DNA of 64,000 bases from contig QEVP01000003.1 of assembly GCA_003576765.1 (NCBI GenBank), forward strand, positions 80,377 through 144,376, read 5' to 3'. The notes beneath the pieces were generated by a model, which saw only the letters and a program-made list of their open reading frames with translations, ran no database searches and was not told the origin of the DNA. This document shows positions 9,458 through 18,610 of this stretch, in pieces. Each line of letters starts with the position of its first letter. The first letter of the stretch is position 1. The position numbers and the translations under genes were made by a program. This DNA comes from Pseudomonadota bacterium (GTDB lineage: Bacteria > Pseudomonadota > Alphaproteobacteria > Rhizobiales > Xanthobacteraceae).

Positions 9458-10708
9458 CTACTTGTCGAGACCGTAGAGGGTGTGCAGCGTGCGCACCGCC
9501 AACTCGGTATAGGCCGTATCGATCAGCACCGAGAACTTGATCTCGGAGGTGGTGATAGCGCGGATGTTGATGTTGCGCTCGGCCAGCGCCTTGAATGCCT
9601 GCGCCGCGACACCGGCGTGGCTGCGCATGCCTGAGCCGATCACCGACACCTTGGCGAGGTCGGTGGCGCTGTCGAGCCGGGCATAGCCAATCCTGTCCTT
9701 GGCCTTGGCGATGGTGTCGCGCGCGCGCTCGTAGTCGGATGCCGGCACGGTGAAGGTGAGATCGGTGGTCTTGCCGTCTTCCGACACGTTCTGCACGATC
9801 ATATCGACGTTGACGCCGGCCTCGGCCAGCGGGCCGAAAATCGCCGCCGCGACCCCCGGCTTGTCCTCGATGTGACGCACCGAAATCTGCGCCTCGTCGC
9901 GCGAAAAGGCGATGCCGGTGACGACCTTGTTCTCCATGATCTCCTCCTCGCTGCAGATCAGCGTCCCCGGCGGCGTGCCGTGCGGATCGATATCTTCCGG
10001 CTTGTCGAAGCTGGACCGCACGAAGACGCGGACATTGTGCACCATGCCGAGTTCGACCGAGCGCACCTGCAGCACCTTGGCGCCCTGCGAGGCCATCTCC
10101 AGCATTTCCTCGAACGCCACCTTGTCGAGCCGCCGCGCCTTGGGCACGACACGCGGGTCGGTGGTGTAGACGCCATCGACGTCGGTATAGATGTCGCAGC
10201 GCTCGGCCTTGATCGCCGCCGCGATCGCCACCGCCGAGGTATCCGAGCCACCGCGCCCCAGCGTGGTGATGCGGCCGGTCTGGGCGTTGATGCCCTGGAA
10301 GCCGGCGACGACCGCGACCTCCTTGCGCTCGGCGAACCGCTTCAGCAGTTCGGCTCCATCGATGTCGAGGATGCGCGCGGCGGTGTGGGCGTCGCTGGTC
10401 AGGATCGGAATCTGCCAGCCCTGCCACGAGCGCGCCTGCACGCCCATGCTCTGCAGAGTGATCGCCAGCAGACCCGACGTCACCTGCTCGCCGGATGCGA
10501 CCACGGCGTCGTATTCGCGTGCATCGTGCATCGGCGCCGCCTCACGGCACCACGCCACCAGTTCGTTGGTCTTGCCGGCCATCGCCGACACCACCACGGC
10601 GACGTCGTGCCCGGCATCAACCTCGCGCTTGACGTGGCGCGCGACGTTGCGGATGCGCTCAATGTTGGCGACCGAAGTGCCGCCGAATTTCATCACGAGC
10701 CGGGCCAT
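9458..10708 (-). CDS. lysC: Aspartate kinase (aspartokinase)
   Basis: 416-residue aspartokinase that phosphorylates L-aspartate, the first step to lysine, threonine, methionine and isoleucine. It begins with the kinase signature KFGGTSV, has TLGRGGSDTSAVA near residue 155 and TDVDGVYTTDPR near 185, followed by two ACT domains (about residues 265-335 and 345-410) with ISVRHIEDKPGVAAAIF and VSVIGSGMRSHAGVAAQAF. The ACT domains imply feedback control by lysine and/or threonine. No riboswitch was seen in the 286-bp gap to ubiG. Length is normal for the single-function alphaproteobacterial enzyme. Confidence 0.95.
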   Translation of the reverse strand: MARLVMKFGGTSVANIERIRNVARHVKREVDAGHDVAVVVSAMAGKTNELVAWCREAAPMHDAREYDAVVASGEQVTSGLLAITLQSMGVQARSWQGWQIPILTSDAHTAARILDIDGAELLKRFAERKEVAVVAGFQGINAQTGRITTLGRGGSDTSAVAIAAAIKAERCDIYTDVDGVYTTDPRVVPKARRLDKVAFEEMLEMASQGAKVLQVRSVELGMVHNVRVFVRSSFDKPEDIDPHGTPPGTLICSEEEIMENKVVTGIAFSRDEAQISVRHIEDKPGVAAAIFGPLAEAGVNVDMIVQNVSEDGKTTDLTFTVPASDYERARDTIAKAKDRIGYARLDSATDLAKVSVIGSGMRSHAGVAAQAFKALAERNINIRAITTSEIKFSVLIDTAYTELAVRTLHTLYGLDK

Positions 10709-10994
10709 GGCGTGGCGGAATCCTTAAAGGGTAAGGACGGAGGCAGCGGGGCCAGCGCGAAAAACATCGTGGCGCCGGCGAAAAGGCGCGTATACATAAC
10801 GGCAGGATCGCCCCCAGGCAACCGGGTGCCGCCGGCCGTGACCGCGGGGCCATAACGGACGCCGCAGAGGCAATCGGAACACGGGTTCGGACAACGACGA
10901 TGGGCCGTCTGATCGACCATATCGCGCAGCCGGGGAAGCCGACGCACCCCTACCTTCGCGCGCCTTCGCGGGCCGCCGCCGCACGGGTACGGCC

Positions 10995-11762
10995 ATGACC
11001 GCGCCGGCCGAGACGCCGCGCCCGGGCGCCACCACCACCGTCGATCCGGCCGAGATCGCGCGCTTTTCAAAACTGTCCGCGGAGTGGTGGGACCCCAAGG
11101 GCAAGATGGCGCCGCTGCACAAGATCAACCCGCTGCGGCTCGGCTACATTCGCGACGCGGCTTGCGCGAAATTCGCGCGCAACCCGCGCAGCCTGACCTG
11201 TCTCGACGGCTTGCGCGTGCTCGATATCGGCTGCGGCGCCGGGCTGTTGTGCGAGCCGTTGGCACGGCTCGGCGCCCAGGTGGTCGGCGTCGATCCTTCG
11301 GAGAGCAACATCGCCGCGGCGCGGCTGCATGCCGAGCGCGCCCACCTGTCGGTCGATTATCGCTGCACGACGGTCGAGGCCATCGATCCGCACGAGCGTT
11401 TCGACATCGTGCTGGCGATGGAGGTGGTCGAGCACGTCACCGACGTCGGCGCCTTCCTCGGGCACTGCGCGGCGCTGATGAAGCCGGCCGGGCTGATGGT
11501 GGTCTCCACCCTCAACCGCACCTGGAAAAGCTTTGCGCTGGCCATCGTCGGCGCCGAATACGTGCTGCGTTGGCTGCCGCGCGGCACGCACCAGTGGGAC
11601 AAGTTCGTCACGCCGGACGAACTCGCGCACCATCTCGCCGCGAGCAGACTTATCGTCACCGACCAGGTCGGCGTCATCTATAACCCGCTGGCCGACCGCT
11701 GGAGCATTTCGGCGCGCGACCTCGACGTCAATTACATGGTGACGGCCGAAGCGGAGAGCTGA
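10995..11762 (+). CDS. ubiG: Ubiquinone biosynthesis O-methyltransferase UbiG
   Basis: 255-residue SAM-dependent methyltransferase that carries out the O-methylations of ubiquinone biosynthesis. It has the family's N-terminal FSKLSAEWWDPKGKMAPLHKINPLRLGYI and motif I VLDIGCGAGLLCEPLARLGAQVVGVDPSE near residue 75. The C-terminal HQWDKFVTPDEL segment is also diagnostic. It is divergent from lysC, an order common in Rhizobiales. It acts at the membrane-associated Ubi complex in the family. Confidence 0.94.
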   Translation: MTAPAETPRPGATTTVDPAEIARFSKLSAEWWDPKGKMAPLHKINPLRLGYIRDAACAKFARNPRSLTCLDGLRVLDIGCGAGLLCEPLARLGAQVVGVDPSESNIAAARLHAERAHLSVDYRCTTVEAIDPHERFDIVLAMEVVEHVTDVGAFLGHCAALMKPAGLMVVSTLNRTWKSFALAIVGAEYVLRWLPRGTHQWDKFVTPDELAHHLAASRLIVTDQVGVIYNPLADRWSISARDLDVNYMVTAEAES

Positions 11763-11803
11763 GCTGCCCTGCGCGCCCGACGCTACCCGATCATAAGCCT
11801 CTC

Positions 11804-12742
11804 ATGCTGTGGATTCCCTTCACCATCCTCGCCGCGCTCGGACAGGTGGCACGCAACGCGATGCAGCGCCAGCTCACCGGGCCGCTCGGCACCTGGGGCG
11901 CCACCAACATCCGCTTCCTGTTCGGTTTGCCGTTCGCGCTGGTGTTTTTCACCGTCATCGTCGCCGCGACCGGCGACACTATCGGCTGGCCGGTGCCGGC
12001 GTTCTGGCCGTGGCTGCTGCTCGGGGCGCTGTCGCAGATTCTCGCCACCGCCCTGATGCTGGCGGCGATGAACGAACGCTCCTTCGTGGTGACGACGGCC
12101 TATCTGAAAACCGAAGCGATCCAGACCGCGATTTTCGGCTTCGTCTTTCTCGGCGATCACCTGACGCCGCTCAAGATCGCGGCGATCCTGATCGCCACCG
12201 CCGGCGTCGTCGTCACCGCGCTGCGTCCCGGTGGGGCGAAAGGATTTGGCGACCCGGCTGTTCAGTCGCGTTTTCTGCGGCGAACCGGTTCCCACTTCGC
12301 CGGAAAACACTTCGGCCCAACGCTGTACGGCCTCGTTGCCGCGGCGGCGTTCGCGCTGTCGGCTGTCGGCTTTCGCGGCGCCATTCTCACGGTGCCGGAC
12401 GTCTCGTTCGTCACCGCGGCGTCGTACACGCTCACCTTCGGGCTCGCCGTGCAGACGCTGGTGTTGAGCATCTACCTGCTGGCGCGCGCGCCTGAGGTGC
12501 TGGCGGCGATCCTGCGGCTGTGGCGGCCTTCGCTCGCCGCCGGCTTCATGGGCGCGGCCGCCTCGCAGTTCTGGTTCCTCGCCTTCGCCCTGACCGCCGC
12601 CGCCAACGTGCGCACGCTGGCGCTGATCGAGGTGGTGTTCGCACAAGTCGTGGCGCGCGTCTCGTTCCGCCAGCCGCTGACGCGGCGCGAACTGATCGGC
12701 ACCGCCCTGATCGTCGTCGGCGTCGCGCTGCTGGTGGCTTAA
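11804..12742 (+). CDS. EamA/DMT superfamily transporter with an in-frame repeat-derived insertion
   Basis: 312-residue drug/metabolite transporter family protein with about ten hydrophobic helices in two EamA halves. The substrate is unknown. Between the halves, about residues 145-172 form a hydrophilic, arginine-rich segment (QSRFLRRTGSHFAGKHF) unlike the rest. It is encoded by a palindromic repeat (see 12268-12310) that resembles the intergenic repeat at 38436-38604. The rest of the protein reads normally, so the insertion appears tolerated in a cytoplasmic or periplasmic loop. The gene's stop overlaps the convergent lnt stop by 4 bp. Confidence 0.8.
   Translation: MLWIPFTILAALGQVARNAMQRQLTGPLGTWGATNIRFLFGLPFALVFFTVIVAATGDTIGWPVPAFWPWLLLGALSQILATALMLAAMNERSFVVTTAYLKTEAIQTAIFGFVFLGDHLTPLKIAAILIATAGVVVTALRPGGAKGFGDPAVQSRFLRRTGSHFAGKHFGPTLYGLVAAAAFALSAVGFRGAILTVPDVSFVTAASYTLTFGLAVQTLVLSIYLLARAPEVLAAILRLWRPSLAAGFMGAAASQFWFLAFALTAAANVRTLALIEVVFAQVVARVSFRQPLTRRELIGTALIVVGVALLVA
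12268..12310. repeat. Palindromic repeat copy inside the EamA gene
   Basis: An imperfect palindrome: GTTTTC (12270-12275) and GGCGAA (12279-12284) pair with TTCGCC (12296-12301) and GAAAAC (12303-12308), with one extra base on the right arm. The loop CCGGTTCCCAC and the arms match the right and left parts of the intergenic repeat at 38436-38604 (GCGTTTTCT, CGAACCGG, GGTTTCCAC, TTCGCTCGAAAACGC). The copy stays in frame with the transporter. Confidence 0.65.
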
Positions 12743-14340
12743 CTTTTGCGGCGGCGGAAGGCGATCAGGGCCGCCGCCAGCACGGCAAGCCAGGCCGGCC
12801 CGTCGCCGAGGCGCGCATAGAGCGTAGGCGCCAGCGCCTGCGGCAGCCGCGCATCGAGCACGCCCTCGACGCCGAGGCCCAGTTGGGCAGTGATGCGCCC
12901 GACCGGATCGATCACCGCGGAGATGCCGGTGTTGGCAGCGCGCACCAGCGGCAAGCCCTGCTCGATGGCGCGCAGCCGCGCCTGCTGCAAATGCTGATGC
13001 GGCCCGGTAGAGACGCCGAACCAGCCGTCGTTGGTGAGATTGACGAGCCAGCCCGGCCGCTCGCCCTCAGGGATCAGCCCATCGGGAAAGATCGCCTCGT
13101 AGCATACCAGCGGCAGCATCTTTGGCGCGCCCGGCACGGCCAGCGCGCGGCGGCGCGCGCCGGCGATGAAGCCGCCGCGCACCCGCGTCAACTGTTCGAG
13201 GCCGAGCTTTTCCAGAACGCCGCGCAGCGGCAGATACTCGCCGAACGGCACCAGATGCGTCTTGTCGTAGACCGACAGAAAGCTGCCGTCGTCGCCGATG
13301 ACGTAGATCGAGTTATAGGCGCGGGTGATGCGCGCGCCGGGCGGCGTCTCGGGCGGGCGCACCGCGCCGGTGATCAGCACCGTGCCCCTGGGCAGCAGTT
13401 CGGCGATCATCGCCATCGCGTCCGCTTCGCGGCTCAAGAAGAACGGAAACGCCGATTCCGGCCAGATCAGCACCGTGACGTCGCCAAGGCCCGTCGATTG
13501 CGGCGAGGTCGCGCGCTCCGACAGCTTGAGATACTTTTGCATCACCGGCTGCTTGGCGGCGTAGTTGAAGCGCTGGTCCTGCGTCACGTCGGGCTGCATG
13601 ATGCGCAGCTTCACCGCCTCGACATTTTGCGTCGGCGTGGTGGCCAGCCGCACCAGACCGAAGCCGCCCATCGCGGCCAGCACGGCCAGCGCCAGCACCG
13701 GCGCGAGCCACGGCCGCCGCGTCGTGCCGGGCGCGTCGAGCAGCACCGCGGGACTGGCGAACACCGCAACCGCGATGAAGGTCATGCCCCACAGCCCGAC
13801 CAGCGAAGCGGCCTGCGCCAGCGCCAGCGGCTCGGTCAGCGCATAGCCGAACGCGTTCCACGGAAAGCCGGTCAGCGCGTGGCCGCGCAGCCATTCGGCC
13901 GCGGTGAGCGTGGCGGCCAGCGCCAGCACGCGGCTGGCGTCGCGCGGCCAGATCAGGCGTGCCAACGCGAAGCCGAGCGCGGGAAACAGCGCGAGATAGG
14001 CAGGCAAGCCCAGCACCGCGAACGGTAAGAGCCAGCCGAAGATATCGGCATCGACCAGAAAGGCATTGCCGATCCAGTACAGCCCCGGCACGAAATAGCC
14101 GAAGCCGAACCACCAGCCGGCGATCGCCGCCGAGCCTGCGCCATTGGCGCGCGTGCCGGCCGCGCCGTCGATCAGCCACACCGCCACCGGGAAGGTGACG
14201 AACAGCACCGGCCAGGCGTTGAACGGCGCCATCGCCAGCGACGACACCGCGCCGGCCGCGACGGCAATCGCCGCGCGTCGCCAGCCCCAGGAGAGAACGA
14301 TGAATGGAGCGGCTGCGCGGAGGCCGCGCGCAGCGGTCAC
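12739..14340 (-). CDS. lnt: Apolipoprotein N-acyltransferase Lnt
   Basis: 533-residue inner-membrane enzyme that adds the third acyl chain to the N-terminal cysteine of lipoproteins. About six N-terminal membrane helices precede a carbon-nitrogen hydrolase domain with the expected catalytic triad: Glu in IWPESAFPFF, Lys in YDKTHLVPFGEYLP and Cys in LVCYEAIFPDG. A C-terminal hydrophobic helix ends RRRKS. It overlaps corC by 4 nt (ATGA), as in the widespread ybeY-corC-lnt arrangement, and is the last gene of this run. Confidence 0.95.
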   Translation of the reverse strand: MTAARGLRAAAPFIVLSWGWRRAAIAVAAGAVSSLAMAPFNAWPVLFVTFPVAVWLIDGAAGTRANGAGSAAIAGWWFGFGYFVPGLYWIGNAFLVDADIFGWLLPFAVLGLPAYLALFPALGFALARLIWPRDASRVLALAATLTAAEWLRGHALTGFPWNAFGYALTEPLALAQAASLVGLWGMTFIAVAVFASPAVLLDAPGTTRRPWLAPVLALAVLAAMGGFGLVRLATTPTQNVEAVKLRIMQPDVTQDQRFNYAAKQPVMQKYLKLSERATSPQSTGLGDVTVLIWPESAFPFFLSREADAMAMIAELLPRGTVLITGAVRPPETPPGARITRAYNSIYVIGDDGSFLSVYDKTHLVPFGEYLPLRGVLEKLGLEQLTRVRGGFIAGARRRALAVPGAPKMLPLVCYEAIFPDGLIPEGERPGWLVNLTNDGWFGVSTGPHQHLQQARLRAIEQGLPLVRAANTGISAVIDPVGRITAQLGLGVEGVLDARLPQALAPTLYARLGDGPAWLAVLAAALIAFRRRKS

Positions 14341-15437
14341 GCACCGCTCCCCGCGCTCGGAGCCGGTCCGGACGCGTCGGAGGGTTCGCGGCGGCGCGGA
14401 TCGCGCGGGCGCTCGGTGTCCGGCGCCTCGCGGCGCGGCCGGATGCGCAGCCGCTTGACGCGGCGCGGATCGGCGTCGAGCACCTCGATCTCGAACGGCC
14501 CCGGGCAGGCGACGATCTCGCCGCGCACCGGCAGCCGCCCGACCAGCGCCACGAGATAGCCGCCGAGCGTATCGACGTCCTCGCCCGCCTCGCCGGTGAC
14601 GAAGGTCTCGCCAACGGTGGCGACCACGTCCTCGAGACTGGCGCGGGCATCGGCGATGTAGATGCTGTCGGCCTGCCTGACGATCGACGGCGGCTCGTCG
14701 GAATCGTGCTCGTCGTCGATCTCGCCGACGATCTGCTCGACGATATCCTCGATGGACACAAGTCCGTCGGTGCCGCCGTACTCGTCCACCACCAGCGCGA
14801 GGTGGATGTGGGTGGCCTGCATCTGCGCCAGCAGATCGACCGCCGGCATCGACGGCGGCACATAGAGCAGCTTGCGGACGATGCCGGTCTCGTGCAGCGG
14901 CATCGCCAGATCGATCGCACGCAGATCGAGCCCGGCGGGAAACGGCTTCTTGCGTTTGGCGTTGACCTGCGGATCGACGCGGGCGCGCGCCGCCATGAAG
15001 GCGATCAGGTCGCGGATGTGGACCATCCCCTCGGGATCGTCGAGGGTCTCGTCGAACACCACGAGGCGCGAATGCGCAGCACTTTCGAACAGCCGCATCA
15101 GTTCGCCGAGCGAGATGTCGCGCTTGACCGCAACGATGTCGGCGCGCGGCACCATGACGTCGGCAATGCGCTGCTCATGCAGATCCAGGATGTTGCGCAT
15201 CATGGTGCGCTCGATCGTGGAAATGCTGGTCTCGCCGACCGAACTGGCGTCGAGCACATCCTTGAGATCGGCGCGCGAGGACGATCCCTTCCAGCCGAAC
15301 AGCGCGCGCAGCGCCCGGATCAGCCAGATATCGGATGGCGGCCGCAACACCTCGCCCTGCGACACGGGCACCGGCAGGTTGCGCCGACTGCTACTGTCCG
15401 GGTCGGAGGTTGCTGCGGCTTGCGAAGACTGGGGCAT
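14337..15437 (-). CDS. corC: CorC/HlyC-type CBS-domain protein
   Basis: 366-residue cytoplasmic protein with two CBS domains (about residues 95-225, including DVMVPRADIVAVKRD) and a C-terminal CorC_HlyC domain (about 255-340) containing VDEYGGTDGLVSIEDIVEQIVGEI. The family is linked to magnesium/cobalt efflux and membrane stress. I chose MPQSSQAAAT at 15437 because GGAGAG sits 8 nt upstream; an in-frame ATG at 15452 would overlap the ybeY end. The proline/arginine-rich tail is likely disordered. It lies between ybeY and lnt in a coupled operon. Confidence 0.9.
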   Translation of the reverse strand: MPQSSQAAATSDPDSSSRRNLPVPVSQGEVLRPPSDIWLIRALRALFGWKGSSSRADLKDVLDASSVGETSISTIERTMMRNILDLHEQRIADVMVPRADIVAVKRDISLGELMRLFESAAHSRLVVFDETLDDPEGMVHIRDLIAFMAARARVDPQVNAKRKKPFPAGLDLRAIDLAMPLHETGIVRKLLYVPPSMPAVDLLAQMQATHIHLALVVDEYGGTDGLVSIEDIVEQIVGEIDDEHDSDEPPSIVRQADSIYIADARASLEDVVATVGETFVTGEAGEDVDTLGGYLVALVGRLPVRGEIVACPGPFEIEVLDADPRRVKRLRIRPRREAPDTERPRDPRRREPSDASGPAPSAGSGA

Positions 15438-15438
15438 G

Positions 15439-15984
15439 TCAGTGCTCTCCATCGCAGGACGCATAGGGGTCGGGGATGCCGAGCCGGGCGAGGATGCGGC
15501 GCTCCAGCGCCTCCATGGCCTCGGCCTCGGCGTCGGTCTCGTGGTCGAAGCCGGCGAGATGCAGAAAGCCGTGAACCGCAAGATGGCTGACGTGATGCGT
15601 CAACGGCTTGCCCTCGGCTTCCGCTTCGCGCTGCGTCGTCTCGAAGGCGATGGCGATGTCGCCGAGGAAACGCGGCGCGGCCGGTGCGGCCATGGCGGGC
15701 GCGGCCGGGAACGACAGCACGTTGGTCGGCTTGTCGAGCTTTCGGAAATCGCGGTTGAGGATACGGATATGATCGTCGTCGGTCAGCAGCACCGCGACGT
15801 CGGCCGCCTCGCCGCCGACGGCATCCGCCGCGGCGGCAATGGCGCGCGTCACCGCCGCCTCCGCCGCGGGCTCGGCACGCCAGAGCTCGGCCTCGACCAC
15901 GACGTCGATGGCAGCGCTCCCGCAGGGTTCGGCAGGCGGAGGTTTGTCGTCGGCTTGACGCATGGCAGGGGTCGTCGCAGTCAT
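15439..15984 (-). CDS. ybeY: Endoribonuclease YbeY (rRNA maturation factor)
   Basis: 181-residue YbeY, a metal-dependent endoribonuclease for 16S rRNA 3' maturation and ribosome quality control. The zinc site is clear in HLAVHGFLHLAGFDH (HxxxHxxxxxH pattern) at about residues 134-148. FLGDIAI and RDFRKLDKPTNVLSFP are the other family blocks. An alanine-rich stretch follows NVLSFP. Its ATG overlaps the phoH stop (ATGA), so it is translationally coupled to phoH, as is usual in this operon. Confidence 0.94.
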   Translation of the reverse strand: MTATTPAMRQADDKPPPAEPCGSAAIDVVVEAELWRAEPAAEAAVTRAIAAAADAVGGEAADVAVLLTDDDHIRILNRDFRKLDKPTNVLSFPAAPAMAAPAAPRFLGDIAIAFETTQREAEAEGKPLTHHVSHLAVHGFLHLAGFDHETDAEAEAMEALERRILARLGIPDPYASCDGEH

Positions 15985-17054
15985 ATCTGGTCCGGCTGGT
16001 CCTTTCGTGAGGTCGCCGCGCGCAGCGGCGCGCCCTCGTAAGCGGCAACGATGCGCGCCACCAGTTCGTGGCGGATGACGTCCTCGGCGGTAAAGCGCAC
16101 CTGCGCGATGCCCTCGACGCCGTCGAGCAGCCGCGTCGCCTCGACCAGGCCCGACACCTGCCCGTTCGGCAGATCGACCTGGCTCGGATCGCCGGTGACG
16201 ATCATGCGGCTGTTCTCGCCGAGCCGCGTCAAAAACATCTTCATCTGCATCGAGGTGGCGTTCTGCGCCTCGTCGAGGATGATCGCGGCGTTGGTCAGCG
16301 TGCGCCCGCGCATGAAGGCGAGCGGCGCGATCTCGATCTCGCCGGTCTGCAGCGCGCGCTCGACCACGCGGGCGTCCATCAGGTCGTAGAGCGCATCGTA
16401 GATCGGCCGGAGATAGGGATCGACCTTCTCGCGCAGGTCGCCGGGCAGGAAGCCGAGCCGCTCGCCGGCTTCCACCGCCGGCCGCGACAGGATGATGCGG
16501 TCCACTTCCTTGCGCTCGAACAGCCGCGCGGCATGCGCGACCGCGAGCCACGTCTTGCCGGTGCCGGCCGGGCCGATGCCGAACACCAGTTCGTTGCGCT
16601 TGAGCGCGCGGATATAGGAATCCTGCGCCGCCGTGCGGGCCCGCACCGGGCGCTTGCGCAGGTTGATTTCCTCGAAGGTGGCGCGCGGGTGCTTGGCATC
16701 GAACTCGAACAGCGAGCCTTGCGCGATCACCGCGCGGATCGCGCCCTCGACCTCGCCGGCGGTCACGTCGTGGCCGCGCTGCGCCTGCGTGTAGAGATTT
16801 TCCAGCACGCGGCGCGCGGCATCGCAGCCGTCGCGGCTGCCGCGGATGGTGATGTGGTTGCCGCGCGAATCGACGACGACGCCGAGCCGGCGCTCGATCA
16901 GCGCCAGGTTCTGGCCGTAGGGGCCGACCAGCACCGAGGCGGCGCGGTTGTCGTCGAAGGCGACGATCACTTCGGCCTCGGGCGCGGCCCGCGTTTCGCG
17001 GTCCGGCTTGCGGCCGGCGACGACGACGGGCGTCTCCGAGGTGGCTCTTGGCAA
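15981..17054 (-). CDS. phoH: PhoH family ATPase
   Basis: About 357-residue PhoH-like protein: an N-terminal KH-like region (GPYGQNLALIERRLGVVVDSRGNHITIRG) and an AAA-type ATPase domain with Walker A GIGPAGTGKTWLAV near residue 155, AIILDEAQNAT and MIVTGDPSQVDLP. PhoH is associated with YbeY in RNA handling. There is no ATG at a sensible position; a TTG two bases after the miaB stop is my choice, although an ATG frame reaches back to 17126, inside miaB. The start is therefore uncertain by some 25 codons. Confidence 0.9.
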   Translation of the reverse strand: MPRATSETPVVVAGRKPDRETRAAPEAEVIVAFDDNRAASVLVGPYGQNLALIERRLGVVVDSRGNHITIRGSRDGCDAARRVLENLYTQAQRGHDVTAGEVEGAIRAVIAQGSLFEFDAKHPRATFEEINLRKRPVRARTAAQDSYIRALKRNELVFGIGPAGTGKTWLAVAHAARLFERKEVDRIILSRPAVEAGERLGFLPGDLREKVDPYLRPIYDALYDLMDARVVERALQTGEIEIAPLAFMRGRTLTNAAIILDEAQNATSMQMKMFLTRLGENSRMIVTGDPSQVDLPNGQVSGLVEATRLLDGVEGIAQVRFTAEDVIRHELVARIVAAYEGAPLRAATSRKDQPDQI

Positions 17055-17058
17055 GGGG

Positions 17059-18465
17059 TCAGGCTCCCGTCGCCGGTTGCGGCTGCGCGGTCGCGACGCG
17101 CGCGGGCGGCGGCGTTGCCGCGACAATATCGCCGAACAGGCTGTAGCTTTCGTGACGCATCACCGCGACCGGCAGCACCTGCCCGACGATATCGGGCGAT
17201 GCCATCACATGCAGCGGCTGCAGATAGGGCGTGCGCCCGACGATCTGGCCCGGATTGCGCGCCGGCCGTTCGAACAGCACATCGACCGTGCGCCCGACCA
17301 TCGCGGCATTGAATGCCGCCTGCTGGCTGTCGATCAGATGTTGCAGTCGTGCCAACCGCTCGTCCATCACCGCCGGGGGAACCGCATCTCCCATGTCCGC
17401 CGCCGGCGTGCCCGGCCGCGGCGAATACTTGAACGAATAGGCGGAAGCGTAACCGATTTCCCCGACCAGCGCGAGCGTCGCGGCAAAATCGGTCTCGGTC
17501 TCGCCGGGAAAGCCGACGATGAAATCCGACGAAAAGGCGATGTCCGGGCAGGCATCGCGGAACCGGGCGATGATGCGCCGGTAATCGTCGGCGCGGTGAC
17601 GGCGATTCATCGCCGCGAGGATGCGGTCGGAGCCGGACTGCACCGGCAGATGCACGAACGGCATCAAGGCCGGCAGGTCGCGATGGGCCTCGATCAGGCT
17701 GTCGTCCATGTCGCGCGGGTGGCTGGTCGAATAGCGCAAGCGGACGATGCCGGGAATGGCGGCAAGGTGATGGGCAAGGCGACCCAGCGACCACACCCGG
17801 CCGTCCGGTCCCTCGCCGTGATAGGCGTTGACGTTCTGGCCGATCAGCGTGATCTCGCGCACGCCATTGTCGGCAAGCCGGCGCACCTCCTCGGCGATGT
17901 GCTCGACCGGCCGCGACGCCTCGGCGCCGCGCGTATAGGGCACGACGCAGAAGGTGCAGAATTTGTCGCAGCCTTCCTGCACGGTGACGAACGACGACAC
18001 GCCGCGGGCGCGGATCGCGCGATTGCTCGGTGCCTTGAGAAACTTGAACTTGTCCTCGACCGGAAATTCGGTGTCGAGCGCACGGCCCTCGCGCGCGGCC
18101 TGCTCAAGAAGCTGCGGCAGATTGTGATAGCTCTGCGGCCCGACCACGACATCGACGGTCGGCGCGCGGCGCATGATCTCGGCGCCCTCGGCCTGCGCGA
18201 CGCAGCCGGCCACCGCGATCCTGACGTCATGGCCCTCGCGCGCCGCGTCCTCCTTCATCACCCGCAGCCGGCCAAGCTCGGAGAACACCTTCTCCGATGC
18301 CTTCTCGCGGATGTGGCAGGTGTTGAGGATGACGAGGTCGGCGTCGTCGGCGCTCGCGGTCTCGACAAAACCTTCCGGCGCAAGCGTGTCCACCATGCGC
18401 TGGGCATCGTAGACGTTCATCTGGCAGCCGTAGGATTTGATATGCAGCTTGCGCGGCGCGCTCAT
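17059..18465 (-). CDS. miaB: tRNA-2-methylthio-N6-dimethylallyladenosine synthase MiaB
   Basis: 468-residue radical-SAM methylthiotransferase that adds the 2-methylthio group to i6A37 of tRNA. Three parts are visible: the N-terminal UPF0004 domain with [24 protein letters not shown] and AVAGCVAQ (second cluster cysteines); the radical-SAM motif [16 protein letters not shown] near residue 155; and a C-terminal TRAM domain with TVDVLFE. Downstream come phoH, ybeY, corC and lnt on the same strand, so it is probably the operon head. Length is normal. Confidence 0.95.
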   Translation of the reverse strand: MSAPRKLHIKSYGCQMNVYDAQRMVDTLAPEGFVETASADDADLVILNTCHIREKASEKVFSELGRLRVMKEDAAREGHDVRIAVAGCVAQAEGAEIMRRAPTVDVVVGPQSYHNLPQLLEQAAREGRALDTEFPVEDKFKFLKAPSNRAIRARGVSSFVTVQEGCDKFCTFCVVPYTRGAEASRPVEHIAEEVRRLADNGVREITLIGQNVNAYHGEGPDGRVWSLGRLAHHLAAIPGIVRLRYSTSHPRDMDDSLIEAHRDLPALMPFVHLPVQSGSDRILAAMNRRHRADDYRRIIARFRDACPDIAFSSDFIVGFPGETETDFAATLALVGEIGYASAYSFKYSPRPGTPAADMGDAVPPAVMDERLARLQHLIDSQQAAFNAAMVGRTVDVLFERPARNPGQIVGRTPYLQPLHVMASPDIVGQVLPVAVMRHESYSLFGDIVAATPPPARVATAQPQPATGA

Positions 18466-18610
18466 GGAACCCGAAAAGCGATAATAGCGCGAGGCGCCCC
18501 TTACGGCCTCGCGCCCGTGACATATAGGCTCGCCCGCCGGAAATCCAGCGCGGGCGATTTATGCTTTCATATCAAGGGCCTGGAGTTGGCCCATGTCTGT
18601 GCGGGGGCGG

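Noticed and set aside
10709..10994. Lysine riboswitch upstream of lysC
   Set aside because: No matching conserved core was seen. Control by the ACT domains of the enzyme is sufficient to explain feedback.
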